DNA from: Halichondria panicea
Lineage: Eukaryota; Porifera; Demospongiae; Suberitida; Halichondriidae
Direction of reading: 5' to 3'
DNA: 64,000 nt
Assembly (NCBI RefSeq): GCF_963675165.1
Contig: NC_087377.1
Span: 8,697,122 to 8,761,121 of the forward strand
The notes beneath the pieces are model-generated. The model did not search any database and was not told the DNA's origin. It saw only the letters and a program-made list of their open reading frames with translations. The translations under genes and the position numbers were made by a program. Of this stretch, positions 10,509 through 23,300 are shown piece by piece. Each line of letters starts with the position of its first letter. The stretch's first letter is position 1.

Positions 10509-12320
10509 CTTACGGTAGACTAGACTCGACACGGAACAGACTCAGAAAAATGGGAAGGCAATGCCCATCTTGAATGAAATTTGTAAACTTTGACCTCGGC
10601 TAACCTTCTGTCTTTAATGGCTAGTAAGTCCAAGTGTTATTGCTCAAGTTTTCTTCAAGTTATAGTCATGCATTGCCTTTGACAAAGCTTATTGCCTCTG
10701 ATCAAAGCTTTGTTATGGAAATGGAAAAGAGCGGCCTGGGATCGAGGCTATATAGGTGTGTACAAAAAGGCTTGAAAGAATCTCTTTTAGCATTAAAACG
10801 GCCAGCTGTGGTTAAATGACAAACGATCAACTATGTAAGTACGTTATTAGTTTTTTGTTTTGTGTAATTATAATTAACACACTTATATGTCACGATACTG
10901 AGTTTTTCTACTATATAATAATTATGGGTATGACATTTGAGTCAAAAGAACCTATAGCATGGTTGTTCTCACCGATTAGCTACTACTCAAAACAACCTAT
11001 TGGAGGTTGCTACAACCTATACGGTAATTCTACGTATGGCTGCATGGTTGCTACAACCCATTACCAAATAATTATGCTTAAAAGAACCTATAATTATGGC
11101 TGGTTACAACAACCTGTAGCTGGGTACTTCTACCTGTTTTGAATGTGTTAAAATAACCCATCGAGTTGTAGGTAGATCCAACCTATATATACTTTATCTA
11201 TTGTTGTAACCCAGCATGTGGGTTACTTGAATTGCACATGTGTTAACCCATTTTTCTGGGTTATTATAAACCATTTGTTTTATCAGTGAATACACACGAA
11301 AGGTTGATGCCGAACCACTCAAGCAACAATGCACATAGTGATACCTATATACAACCCAAAACCATGCAGTTCACATTATATATTCACGTGGGAATGTATA
11401 TAGGGCGCCGTTTGTGCCAAAAGTGCTATTTTTTCCTGTAATAATAGTTTACCATAACCTTAAAACTGCTGTGTATACTGCATGTTTGTTTATAACTAGT
11501 AACTATAATCATATATCATATACATATTATTATTCGTGGCAGCACCATGAAACGTTTATCCGAAGTCCAGAAAGTTTGTGTACCTCTCCTGCTCTGACTG
11601 ACACAGCTTATAGGTATTAGAAAGTGTGGAACACAAGTATCTTTATCCGGCTGTCTTGTGTGATTGATGAGATGGCATTTGAAGGACTTGGGAACAGACC
11701 TCTTGTAGTTTGTAGAGAGTACTGACACCCCTTTGGAGCTCACTTCCTCATCACTTTGCATAAGTAGATAGCGCTAAAAGATTAATAGCCTATGTCCATT
11801 CGTTCATAGATACAAGTTTCGTTCATCGAAAACGGGAATTTTCGTCAGTAAAAATTTCGTTGCATTTCGGTAATTAAGACACGCCTACGTTTTCGTGGGA
11901 AATATTCATGGAGGTCAGCTTGCCCACGAATATTTTACCCCACAAACATTTATACACGCTATATAATATGGTAGTATTATATATAATTATACTGTACGTA
12001 CGTTTTGTGGAACATCTGTATTATCTGCATGTCTGATTGCTGCATGTTGTTCTGAGCAGACTGAGGTGATTTAAATAAAATGCATGCACTAAATTTGCTT
12101 GCTTACCAAATTAGGTATCTTCACATGCATAATAATAATTTTATAGTGATCATAGGAATACATTAATTTTGAGAGTGATTCAAACATAACTGTTAACAGT
12201 CACAGCAATCACACAATAAATTATGTGTGTGAGTACAGTCACATGTACTAGTGTGATTTAGATATAGATTATAGTCAGAACACAAAAACTTAATGGTATC
12301 TGATTGCATGGTCACACAGA
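10509..12320. other. Gene-free stretch 3' of P4H-A
   Basis: Holds a lone right terminus of the GAGGCTA family (10729-10748), a region rich in AACCTA/AACCCA motifs (10960-11250), and a MITE (11806-11972). No convincing exon was found. Confidence 0.45.
11806..11972. mobile_element. Degenerate MITE related to 7514-7705
   Basis: Shares, in reverse orientation, the internal blocks CACGCCTACG, GCCCACGAATATTTTACCCC and a CGCTATATA terminus. The left arm is eroded. Confidence 0.5.
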
Positions 12321-15300
12321 CTAAAGGTTTTTGTTGAGATCACATTGCCGTCTGAACTCTTGACCTCTCTCGTGAATCCACTTATTGCACACTGCAAAAA
12401 AAGATGTGAAGTTTATCATAATTTGCACTCGATCCACGATAAAGAAGCCAAAAGAAATGTATAGTCATGGCAATAATCATGAAGTTACTCACCCCATTTT
12501 GAGCCCACTAGCACAGGACACCCAGCATGCCGGGTTCGAAGGTCACCCTCTCCCGATTTTTTCAAGTTCCACCAGAATGTAGCATCGCCCTGGAAATAGC
12601 AGCAAACAGTTAATAAATACTCACACATTTACATGTACATACATGTACAGGGCCCAAAAATTAATGAGAGCAAAACATACCTTCGAGGGTGCTATTCTGA
12701 GGCCCAGTTCAGTGAACACTGTTGCTCCACCTCTCTCTACAGCACTGATCTGTATGCATGAGTTGTGTGTATGTGAGTGTGTGTCACATGCAGTGTGAGT
12801 GCTGCATGTGTACATCATGACACTGCATGACACTGAACAAGTAGTCAAAATTACATCAACATTACATCAACACTCGTCACTATAATAATGGCTCACTTAC
12901 ATAAAACAGTACTGTGGCCATCCTGTTACCAGTTCCGAGACTAGTGAAAGCATCCTCATCATTCTGTGAGTATTATAGGGTGTGCATAAACAGTAATGTG
13001 AGCTTATTTATACTAATGTGCATTAAGCACTATACATACACACATGTATGTACTGTAGCTCACCCTGGCAAAGTCATAGTGTGGCTCATAATGTCCTCCT
13101 ATCCCATAGTTGCACACCTGTATATACAAAATACACCCGAGTATTTAAACCTTAATTGATGTCGATTATTTACAAAAGAAAGGCACACTGTAAACTGACG
13201 TACATGTACTGTATGCTATGGTAATCATTTCGATACCATAAACATGCAGGTGGCCATAAAGTGTGCTGTTTAGTGTATACTAGAGGTCTTCACCTGCAAC
13301 TGCTCTGCTGTTTCCATGGTGAGCCCAGTGAAGTCCTCTATCCTCTGATCAATCTTGACCAAATAGCCCTGGTCATCATCGGCAGGGCTCAGCCAACCAC
13401 TAAGTGAGTGGAGTCGATAATAATCTTCAAAATGCAGTTCAAAGTTCAAAATTAATTATGTACAATGTACAAACATTATAAGCTCTGTTTATGTGACTTT
13501 TTTCGTTGACAAAGAGAGAGAGAAAGGTCTGACTTTGCCATACGATGTCACACGTGCCCACACATGCATACGTATAAAATACATTATCTTGGTTTTATGG
13601 CCAACCAACACTACAATTTTCTATCCATTCGTAACTCAGTAATTCAAAATACCTTTGACTAGTTCTGTAGTCAGTATAAATCAAGTTGCCATCCGTGTCA
13701 CGAATGGTAGCACGTCGAAGCTAGGGATTAAAAAGCAGTAAATGCTAAATCGACATGCCTTAACTATAGGGGATGGATGGCCACCAAGCAGGTACATGTA
13801 TATACAAGCACGTCTATGATTTGAGAGTTTCGTCCTGGATTAGAAGCAAGTTGTTTTGAGCTAAAGATCGCGGTGAGCTTAGACAGTGAAGTGAGAATAA
13901 AATGACGATACCAGATAAATCGTTAAAATCTTTGTTTTCTTGTTTCATTTACATGATTGTAAGAATTGATTTTCTCAATTACCTCTTGCTAATTCTGTAG
14001 GTAACAGGAACGTCTACACCAGCATCATTGGTTGCCGTGGCTCTGTTTAGCTGTGGAGATGGGTCAACATTAGTGTACAGTACGTGTATGTATAGTAGGC
14101 ACACAGAGTCTGGTATAGCCACATGCACTTCCATTGCAAGGAATAGCTCAGCAAAAATTAAATTGAACGCGCGCACTGAATTTTGATGGTATAATGTAAC
14201 TATAATTATTTCCCGCTATTCCAATGTTTAGTACATTCGTTATTTTGCTCAAGTTTTATATGATTGTGCTGAATTTTCACCATGTTTTTGGATTGTGTTG
14301 GTTGGCCATGTTTATATGATTTATGATTTTGCTGTTAAGAATTTTACCTCTTGCTGATTCTGTATTTGACTGGCTCAAATTGTTGGCTTTTCCAGTTCCT
14401 AGCCGTAGCACGCTTCAGCTATGTGTGGGGGTGGGGTAATCTTCTTTGAATTCTACGTATAGTTACACTAAGCATGTGTACAATGATCGGTGGTCACCCA
14501 TCCTAGTTGGCCGAGCTATTCCAAGCCTTGGCATAATTATACACAAAAACAGTAATAATTATTATGTACACGAACAGCTAGGAACATTGTACAAATACAT
14601 CATTATATGTACGAGTACATTTTGGAAGTCTATAGCACGAATTTAATAATTATGATATAAACAGAGGGTTTTAAATGTACATGCACGGACAATTACGGAG
14701 TGCCTTGATAAATAATAATAGTTCAGTGAGTCGACATTACTTTTTAATTAGTGCATGGGTCCATTGTATGCCTATATGCACCTACAATGTATCTAACGCT
14801 ACACATCCTTAACCTTGCAACCACTCACCACGGGGCCTCCGAGTTCTTTCAGTCGCTCTATTTCTCTGTCACTGACAATCCCCCTTAATATATATATCCG
14901 TGGATCTAGATAGACAACCTCCACCTTGACGGGCTGGATGATCAGCCGAGGGTTGTTACCACCATTGTAATAGAAACAGGTCAGCTTGCGTTCGATCTCA
15001 GTGGGCTGCAGAGAATACGCATGCACACATCAATTAATGGAGTACAGTCTTGTTCATCATAAGCTATACAAGCGACACTACAGGCTAAAAGAAATAGTCC
15101 TTGCAATTGCACCCTACAGCATTGCTCTCTCTCTCTCTACTTTCCTCTCTGCAGGTGGTCTCGGCCTGAGAGACAACGTTCACACTTCAGCATACTTAAA
15201 GATATCAGTGATGGTACATATAGGCGGCTTGGCTTATCAACACCCATACATTCATTATTGAGGAACATGGGTCAGGTGCATGGTCCCCCACACACACTCA

Positions 15301-18300
15301 ACACCCACACACTTACGTAGGGACGTCCCTCCCGACAGGTGGCCTCGTATATCTCCCTCTCACTCATCTCCAGACGGTCGTCCTCGTTCATGGGAATCTC
15401 CTGGTCGATGAAATCGTCTGGCTTCTCATCCTTGAGGGTGTTGAAGTACGCCATATTGGACAGGGCTCGCTCGTGATTCGGCTCTGGGGGAAAGAGATGA
15501 AACTGAACACACTTACACCACAACAATAATTATGTACTTATAAATATAGACAGTAGACGTGAAAAACTGTTGGGCGAAATGAGCCAAATCAAGCAGAAAA
15601 TTTGACAATTTGTGATCTAACCTTTGGGTTGGCAAGGATCATGACGGCATATAAATACCGGTACCGTACTCTACCGAGATTACGCCCACGTCCGAAAATA
15701 CGCCCACCCCACTTTTGAGTGAAAGTTCCTGCACAGGCTAATTTGCCTCGAGAATACGCCCACCAGGAAGTGATGCATTTGTCAGTGAGCAAGTTCGTCA
15801 AGAAAAGTTTATTGTGCATGTAGTACGCTGGTATAGCTCTGAATATAGCTAGATATATATAGCTAGATCCTATTTGCAAGTATAAGAGACAAGGACAATC
15901 TTCTCTGAATCTCTGTTGAAGACTCTGACAGTGACAAGGAACAACCTTCTGATGCAGAATCTTGACTCTTTATACCTAGCTACTTTATCCATGCATTATA
16001 CCATTGTTGTATGTTGATGTATTCATTGTATTTCAAGAGCTGGTAGGCCTCAGACGCAGACAGAAAAGTCTTAATGAGTGGGCTTAATTTCGAGGCAAAC
16101 ACCTGGGTGGGCTTAATTTCGAGACAAAACTACTGTTTTCGAAATTAAGCCCATCCCACCTGTAGCTGCTTTGTAGCATGCAATTAGGGTGGGCGTAATC
16201 TCGGTAGAGTACAGTATAACTTTTTGCTAAGCGATCAACATTTGCAAAATTCGCTTATGTTTGATGCTCGCAAAACATTCTAGAAATATGGCATTCAGTG
16301 ATCTAGCTAGTCCAGACAAATACACACTCTATTGTGACCCTGGAACAGGCTGTTGCTCCTACTGTACATACAGCCGCTAGTACCAACAAAATATTTAATA
16401 CCAGTACTTTGTACTATGTAACAATAGCCTCATTATTATATGTAGGTGATTGCAATGACATGTACTTGCAAAACTCACCATTTTGTAGCAGATCTTTGTT
16501 GTACCCGGCAGCTCTCTTCAGATTTCCAATTGAGTACTCGGAAAAAGAAAGGTGATCGTAGATGGACACCAGATCAACGTCACCACCTGCAAGTGTGAGG
16601 ATGTACAAGGACACAGTGTTAGCAACGACTCTCTTAGCTATCAAGTATTATACCAGTTGTACTGTACGTGGATATTTTGAATAGTTGGAGAATCTTTGAT
16701 AGTAAGGTTTAGGAACCTAGCACACACAATTCCTTAGGTCATTTATTTGCACTATTGCCTTGTCTGTGAGTGCTGTTGTTTTCTTTCATTTAACTCAATA
16801 CAATTGATGACGCCAATAGAGAAATGCAAGCTACATGTAGGCGTAAAGCTTTACACATTTCAGCAGTAGAAACCAAGGGCGTATAACGAGAAGAGGGCAT
16901 GCAACTCACAATGTATACTGTGTACGCGTCATATTACTGATGAGTAAGCAGGACATGCTATATTTAGCCAACCGCCCACTAAGTTATGAGGCTAGTCTAG
17001 AGTACAAAGTGCAAGTGCAATAAATTCTTGTCAATTTTAGACACACGCCCCCGTCGATTTGTAATACCATAGATTGTATAGTTACATGCCCTCTTCTCTT
17101 TATACGCCCTTGTTACAACCTACTAAAAATGACTTACCATCTTCGAATTTGTGGAGAGCCTCTTTCATCCAGTCACGAGCTTTCTTCCAGTTCTTTTCTT
17201 CATAAGCAAGTCTACCCACACGGTAACAGTCCAATGCTGAATGTGTGTGTGTGTGGGAAGGGGATGGTGAAAAACGATGAAATCTCTCGCTGATTGACCA
17301 TAAAGCCATTTCAGTTCTTCCGCTCCCAAAATTTAACAACCTATCTGAAAAAAGGAATTTCAATACCCCAGAAAGGAACGTCTATACAGTTACATAGACT
17401 ATAGGAGCGGTTGCCAGTGGCTATACACAGCTAACAGCAGGGTGTTGTTGTTGAACACTCAGTATAGGTGTGTGATATACACATTGACCCACTCATAGAC
17501 ACAGGCGACACCAGAAACCCTACCACACCAGACTAAACGAACTTGGCTTCACCACATATTGACCCAGATACACAATACCAATCCAATAATATTGCTATTC
17601 GGTAGCTCACTCAAGTCACAACAATGAGACAACAGTGAACATTTCTCTCATACTTGCTACACTCACATGACAATGACAATGGTAGTGGTTTCGTTTAGGT
17701 TTTCAAGTGCATAACTGTGGTACAGAAGTTATAGTCTTAGACTAATCACAAGGTTGTATGATCCAAGCCCTCGGGCATCATGCACTGTATATTCCAGCAT
17801 AAAAAAAACACAGATTACACTACTACGTTGGCTGTTCGCAACTTCTTCGACAGGGTAAAACAGCGTAATTTGTGTTTTCTAACTGCTCCAGTATACCTGA
17901 AGCGCTCCTAACATTTAGCACTGCCGAACAATTGGACCGTTGGTTATCTTTTTACGTCCTGAAAACACGATAAAACCTTATCCTCCAAAGACCCTTTACC
18001 AGCTACTGTATAGGCTGCTTCGGCATATGCGTGGAACAAACTCCAACACCCTCAACTTTCTTCAAAAGACCAAAAATATAGTAATAGTCTTTTATTTTTT
18101 ATTTTTGTTTATTCTCTTTTCATAACACAATCATGTCGAATATGTAACCTATTACGTATGTAAACACGTGAAAAACATGCATTGTACATCTTAACTAATC
18201 ACAAGGATCTGTATAATCACTGTATACCTTAGCAACCACATAGCAACGACAATAAGTTATGATACGAAATTAGTAAACTTCCACTGTTAGTCAGAAATCT

Positions 18301-19580
18301 TGCATTAAAATGTGCTAGGGAATATAGTTATCACTTAACATGCAAGCTTCTTTATCACCATTACAATTACTGCCATGCAATTAACACTGAGCCCAGTTCA
18401 CTTCTAATTACATTAACACTCTCTCACCATCCATGGACAAGCTCTTTTCTTTGCCGAGGTTCCCTGAGGCTAGTTCATGGGGTTGTAGGTCGTAAGTGTC
18501 CTGTAGTCTCATGACAGCTGTCATGGCTCCGTTGAAATCCTCTTGTGTGGGAAGACGGTAGTTGTTTACAGAAAGGTTGGCCATCAGGTCTAAAGTGAGA
18601 AGTGTTACAGTAAGTTGAAGAAAATCACTTCCATAAAATATAATGATTCTTAGGATAAAAGATAGCACACATCAAATTTTGCTCTAGTAAGATATCAAAA
18701 TACACAAGAGCAGACATCTTGATCACACAGCACGATTACGAGTACACACTACGCAGAAGCTTTGTGCTTATATTATAAGTAGCTAGAATTTCACTGGAAC
18801 TTAATGTATTGACTAAATTCTAACCTACCATGAGAGTTATCCTGATAGACGAGGTCAGCGAGGTTCCCCCAATTGTTAGTGAATCTGCCCACCAGATGAA
18901 GTGAGTTGACTGGGTTATGGAGATGACTAGTTGGATCAACCTCATCCATTAGATTGTGGATGCCACTCACTTGGTCAGCAAATGATTCCAATTGCTGTAT
19001 TCTACAAGAGAGGTTTGAAACACGCATGGTCAATATTCTCTTAACAGCAAAAATTAGGCACAATAATGTATAGTTACACAACGTCCTTATAGCCCTCGTT
19101 CTACCAATTGGAAGAAAAATGCAAACACACACATTGGCAAATAATTATAAGGCCACTCCAAGTGAAAGTCTGGTAACCAAAGCAAGCGGACCATTGTGCG
19201 GATGCGTAGTACAAATAGTGACAGAATTGTAGATACTTGAGGATAGAATCAAGAATTAAGAATAAGCGGCGGGTAGACCAGAAACCACTTAGAGTGGTCT
19301 AAATACAATTGAATATGCTACACTTTTTATTTTATCATGCAACCAGAGTGAATAGTTGGTATCCAAGTGATACATGTACGTCTTGAGACAAAATTGAAAG
19401 TTTGGCACTATTGTGTCACCCTCACCTGTCCTTCTCTCTAGTGATGTACGAGTTGAGAGAGGTCAATAGTTCACTCTCCAGTCCCAAGAGTCCCTCCATG
19501 TGAGCAATGGCCGTAAACAACTCACACTGAGCAACGCCTAACAACAGCGCACCCATGAGCAGGGTTAGTAACCTTGCCAT
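12321..19580 (-). CDS. Prolyl 4-hydroxylase subunit alpha (P4H-A), 14 coding exons
   Basis: Alpha subunit of collagen prolyl 4-hydroxylase, an ER-lumen Fe(II)/2-oxoglutarate dioxygenase that hydroxylates Pro in X-Pro-Gly repeats. Exons: complement(12321-12391, 12493-12589, 12681-12749, 12901-12963, 13064-13117, 13294-13399, 14348-14418 or an alternative, 14829-15005, 15317-15483, 16479-16586, 17138-17236, 18428-18589, 18829-19001, 19426-19580). They sum to 1572 nt: 523 aa plus stop, close to the usual ~530. The signal peptide is MARLLTLLMGALLLGVAQC. The N-terminal dimerisation domain is followed by a TPR-like peptide-binding domain (DCYRVGRLAYEEKNWKKA) and the catalytic domain. Fe ligands are H419 and D421 (YEPHYDF) and H489; K499 (VLVGSKW) should bind 2-oxoglutarate. 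No C-terminal ER-retention motif is seen; the family is normally held by a PDI beta subunit. All splice sites are GT-AG. Confidence 0.95.
13653..13720 (-). other. Alternative exon 8c of P4H-A (68 bp)
   Basis: Flanked by a good acceptor (ccctag) and donor (GTATTTT). Encodes LRRATIRDTDGNLI.. and ends ..YRTSQR, aligning with the two other versions of this exon. At 68 bp (2 mod 3) it can replace 8a without changing frame. In vertebrate P4HA1 the equivalent position is the known pair of mutually exclusive exons 9 and 10. Confidence 0.8.
13983..14050 (-). other. Alternative exon 8b of P4H-A (68 bp)
   Basis: Acceptor ccacag and donor GTAATT. Encodes LNRATATNDAGVDVPV.. and ends YRISKR. Same phase and nearly the same length as 8a and 8c. 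Splicing 8b to 8a or 8c in series would break the frame (68+71 or 68+68 gives the wrong phase), so inclusion should be exclusive. Confidence 0.8.
14348..14418 (-). other. Alternative exon 8a of P4H-A (71 bp)
   Basis: Acceptor 'acatag', donor GTAAAA. Encodes LKRATARNWKSQQFEPV.. ending KYRISKR. I used it as the default in the CDS sum. P4H-B carries one corresponding exon (22228-22301, MKRATVTNTDSNGFY..). Confidence 0.85.
15660..16216. mobile_element. ~556-bp inverted-repeat element in P4H-A intron
   Basis: Ends CTCTACCGAGATTACGCCCAC (near 15668) and GTGGGCGTAATCTCGGTAGAG (near 16190). Inner mirrored 'gggcttaattTCGAG' / 'CTCGAGaatacgccc' blocks. Lies in the intron between coding exons 15317-15483 and 16479-16586. 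Confidence 0.7.
16875..17111. mobile_element. 237-bp intact MITE, AAGGGCGTATAACGAG ends
   Basis: Arms AAGGGCGTATAACGAGAAGA and the imperfect reverse complement ending ..TATACGCCCTT. Lies in the intron between exons 16479-16586 and 17138-17236, only 26 bp from the latter. It is the uninterrupted relative of 1738-3326. Confidence 0.75.
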
Positions 19581-19805
19581 CCTTGAATATAATGCTGCAA
19601 GAACAAGTTGGGTTAAATTAACAGTCTCTATACTCCAACTCTATGGCAACAAATTGTGACCTATATTATACAGTTTTACTGGATAGCTGCTAGGTCTACA
19701 ATTTATTAGTAGGCCTATACTAATACTAATCAGTGACTTCTATAATCATATAGCAGGAGACTTACCTTGTTCTTGTCTTTCTGAGCAAGACAACAATGTG
19801 TTTTG
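19581..19805 (-). other. Likely 5' UTR and first non-coding exon of P4H-A
   Basis: Upstream of the ATG a good acceptor (ttcttgcag) places the start of the coding exon at 19594. Farther upstream, a segment near 19767-19800 ends in a consensus donor GTAAGT, giving a short non-coding leader exon. The transcription start is not determined. Confidence 0.45.
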
Positions 19806-20316
19806 CTGACTGGACTCTTTATGACACATGGGCAAACACACAAAGGCCTTTTGTTTGTCGGCCATATTGACCATTTGTAGTTAATGATCTTTACCAGACA
19901 TGGTTTTGTCTGCTTTGTATGTTAACGATCTTTACCACAAACGATAGTAGAAGTCTTTACTAGCTTGGGTTTGATTAACTCTTCAATCTATGATTGCACC
20001 TAATAAAATATAACTGGCGAATTTTGACATTTTTAATTATTGGCATCTCAGGCGTGGGTAACTACAGCAATGACATTGTGTGTCTGGAAAACTTGACAGT
20101 TAAATTTGGGGATCTTCGGTAAAATATTCCATTAAAACACCCACTAAATTAGAATTTGATGGCAGTTAACTAATAATTTATGACCGGGGAATTCAATGCA
20201 TTGTTGTTTGGCACAAGAACTTCAAGTCTTTTGCAAATGTAAAATACAAGTATAAATCATGAAAAATGTGGATTCGGTATTAATTGGTTTGACTTGATTC
20301 TCTACCCAACAATTCA

Positions 20317-23300
20317 TCACAAGTCTTTATTGAGATCACATTTCCGTCTGAACTCTTGACCTCTCTCGTGAATCCACTTATTGCACACTGCAAAAAAGAA
20401 ACATTATAATTCTGCATAATTTTACAACCTGTGAAAAAGAAGCCAATCATGTAAGTTACTCACCCCATTTTGAGCCCACTAGCACAGGGCACCCAGCATG
20501 CCGGGTTCGAACATCACCCTCTCCAGATTTCTTCAAGTTCCACCAGAACGCAGCGTCACCCTGGAAACAGATTACATATATTAGATAATGACTAGCACAT
20601 TCTAAGTAGAAGTGGCCTATCCAGATGATTACGTACAATATACCTTAGATGGAGGTATTCTGAGGCCCAATTCAGTGAAGACAGTGGCTCCACCTTTTTC
20701 TACATCACTGATCTGTGGAGACAAACATTTAATTTATCTAATTTGTACATTCAGACTCATTTTTGATGACATTTGGCAATTAATTGACAGCAACTACTAC
20801 ACCTATTAGGCTAACAGATTAATTAGCTACACTATACTAATAGTGACCGTACCTCAAAGTTGAACTAAGAGGTCGACTATCGTAAGTACTGAGGAATTGT
20901 ACATGACTTAAATTATCGTTTATAAGTGGTGAGCTTAATCGACCATACGGCTGAACATTGTACTCACATAGAACAAAACTGTGGCTATCCTGTTTCCAGA
21001 GCCCCCTAGTGTGACAGCATCCAGGATGTGTCGATGGACTCCTTCCTGCAATAACAAACTTAGTGTTACAAACAGCTAGTGTATCGTTTCAATTTCATTC
21101 ACTGTTGCGTTGTGCATGACTACATGTATATGCATGGACTTCATTTTATAGTCATGCGACCTAATTAATCAACATGCTGTTTAGCACCAAACATTATTGG
21201 CCGACTTGTTTTGTTAAATTGTTTCACTCGACCAAGTGTTTCTCAGAAACTTAATAAGCTCACCATAGCAAAGTCATAGTGTGGCTCATAATGACCTCCA
21301 ATCCCATAGTTGCAAACCTGCAGGAGCATTAATTTACTATTACTATGAGTAAATGTGTACACATGGAAGAATAGTAAATTTAAATGACAAACTGAAAATG
21401 GACGGTTAAGACACTAGCTATGGCCACTCAAAGATATACACAAGCAGTAACCGAGCCACATGATCATTACTTGAAACCATCTGTTTTCCATAATTACCAT
21501 AATTACTAAGGTGCACCAAGTAACTGTGTACCATAACGAGTCTCAATACGAACTATTGATAAGTACTTGATAATCCGACTGTCAGTCAGTTTGGCCCACA
21601 AATAGAACAGATTAATTATCAAGTACTCTGTTATCAAGCCAGTAAGAAGCGCAGGGAGACATAAAGCTTGCAAGGGAGAAATCGTAAACCTTATCGATCT
21701 CGAGTCATCTATGTTTGGTGTCTGATTACGAGTGGCGTGTATAGTAGTTGCTCCTATGGAAGGACTGTCATGTTAGCGTTATTCATTTAGAGCGGCGACC
21801 ACATTCAAATTTCAGGGATGATTAGCTTATGGCACACACTTAGAGCCAAGAAAAATCAGTTCTAGCGCTTTGCACTTTTATTAGGCTAATCAGCATTAAA
21901 GTTAACCCACCTGTAGTGGCTCTGCAGTTTCTAAAGTGAGCCCGGTGACATCCTCTATCCTCTGATCAATCTCGGCCAGGTAGCCTTGTTCATCATCTTC
22001 AGGGTTGAACCAAGCACTGTACGTACGAGATTGACAAAGGTAGTGCATGCATTGTGTTGCTTAGCTTTAAGGGAGCTATGTACATTGGCGAGATGCAAGA
22101 TATTGAAGACGTGCAAACGTTTTGCGAACTGTAATTGTCATCCCTAAATAATTGAAACCTCAGTGCCAACATTAATTATTCGCCAAGTGATACTGCTTAA
22201 TTATTGTTACCATCCGTTTCGACTCACCTCTTACTGATTCTGTATTTGGCATATTTGTAAAATCCATTTGAATCTGTATTGGTAACTGTTGCTCGCTTCA
22301 TCTACAGCAGAAATATAATCCATAAAATAACTAATCAAATGCCATTCCCAACATCAGTAGTCCTCACCGCAGGCCCTCCAAGCTCCTTCAATCGCTCCAT
22401 TTCTTTTTCACTGAGTATGTCTCTGAGGATGTAAATGTTTGGACTCAGATAGACGACCTCCACCTTGACTGGCTGGATGATCAGCCGAGGGTTGTTAGCA
22501 CCATTGTAATAGAAGCAGGTCAGCTTGCATTCCATTTCTGGAGGCTATACAGAACAAGAGAAAGTGATCACTAAATAAACACGCTCCTTGTACCACAGTG
22601 GCATACAGTGAAGCCTGTCTATCGTGGGCAGACCAACAATAATTAATGATCGAAGGAAAAGTATAGCTAGACAGATGTATTAATAACAACAGTGAAAATA
22701 CGCTAAGCAAACTGAAGGTACACTGTATATGTAAACATCATTTGTAAATGTAAACATCAATTTGTGAAACACATACTTCGTGTCTACAAAAAAACACATA
22801 CAACACTAGAAAAAAATCAACCCCCAACCGCACACTTACGTAGGGACGTCCCTCTCGACAAGTGGCCTCGTACACCTCCCTCTCCCCCATGTTCATAGTG
22901 TCATACTCGTAGTAAGGCAGCTGCTCATCTATGAACTGTTCCGGACTCTGTTCTTTGAGCCCATTCAGTACGGCCATGTTTGAGAGGGCCCGCTCGTGAC
23001 TCGGATCTGTGCAGTGATAAGTAATTACAGCTGCACCGACAGTTATAGTGTCAGCACTACAAAAGGCTTTGAAATTGAAGGTAACACATATAGTCACGTA
23101 GTTGTGTCAATTAACATGCACTAAAGATGATACATAGAAATGTCTATCGACATACGTACTATGTTGTAGCATTTATCGACATACGTTGTAGTATTTATCG
23201 ACATACGTTGTAGTGTGTATCGACATACGTACAGTGTTGTAGTAGTTGCTCGGTGTACATTGCAGCACTCTTTGTGTTTCCGAGGTAGAACTCAGCAAAG

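Noticed and set aside
12525-12545. GGGTTCGAA, tRNA T-arm-like
   Set aside because: It lies inside the P4H-A exon coding for RTRHAG; no tRNA fold around it.
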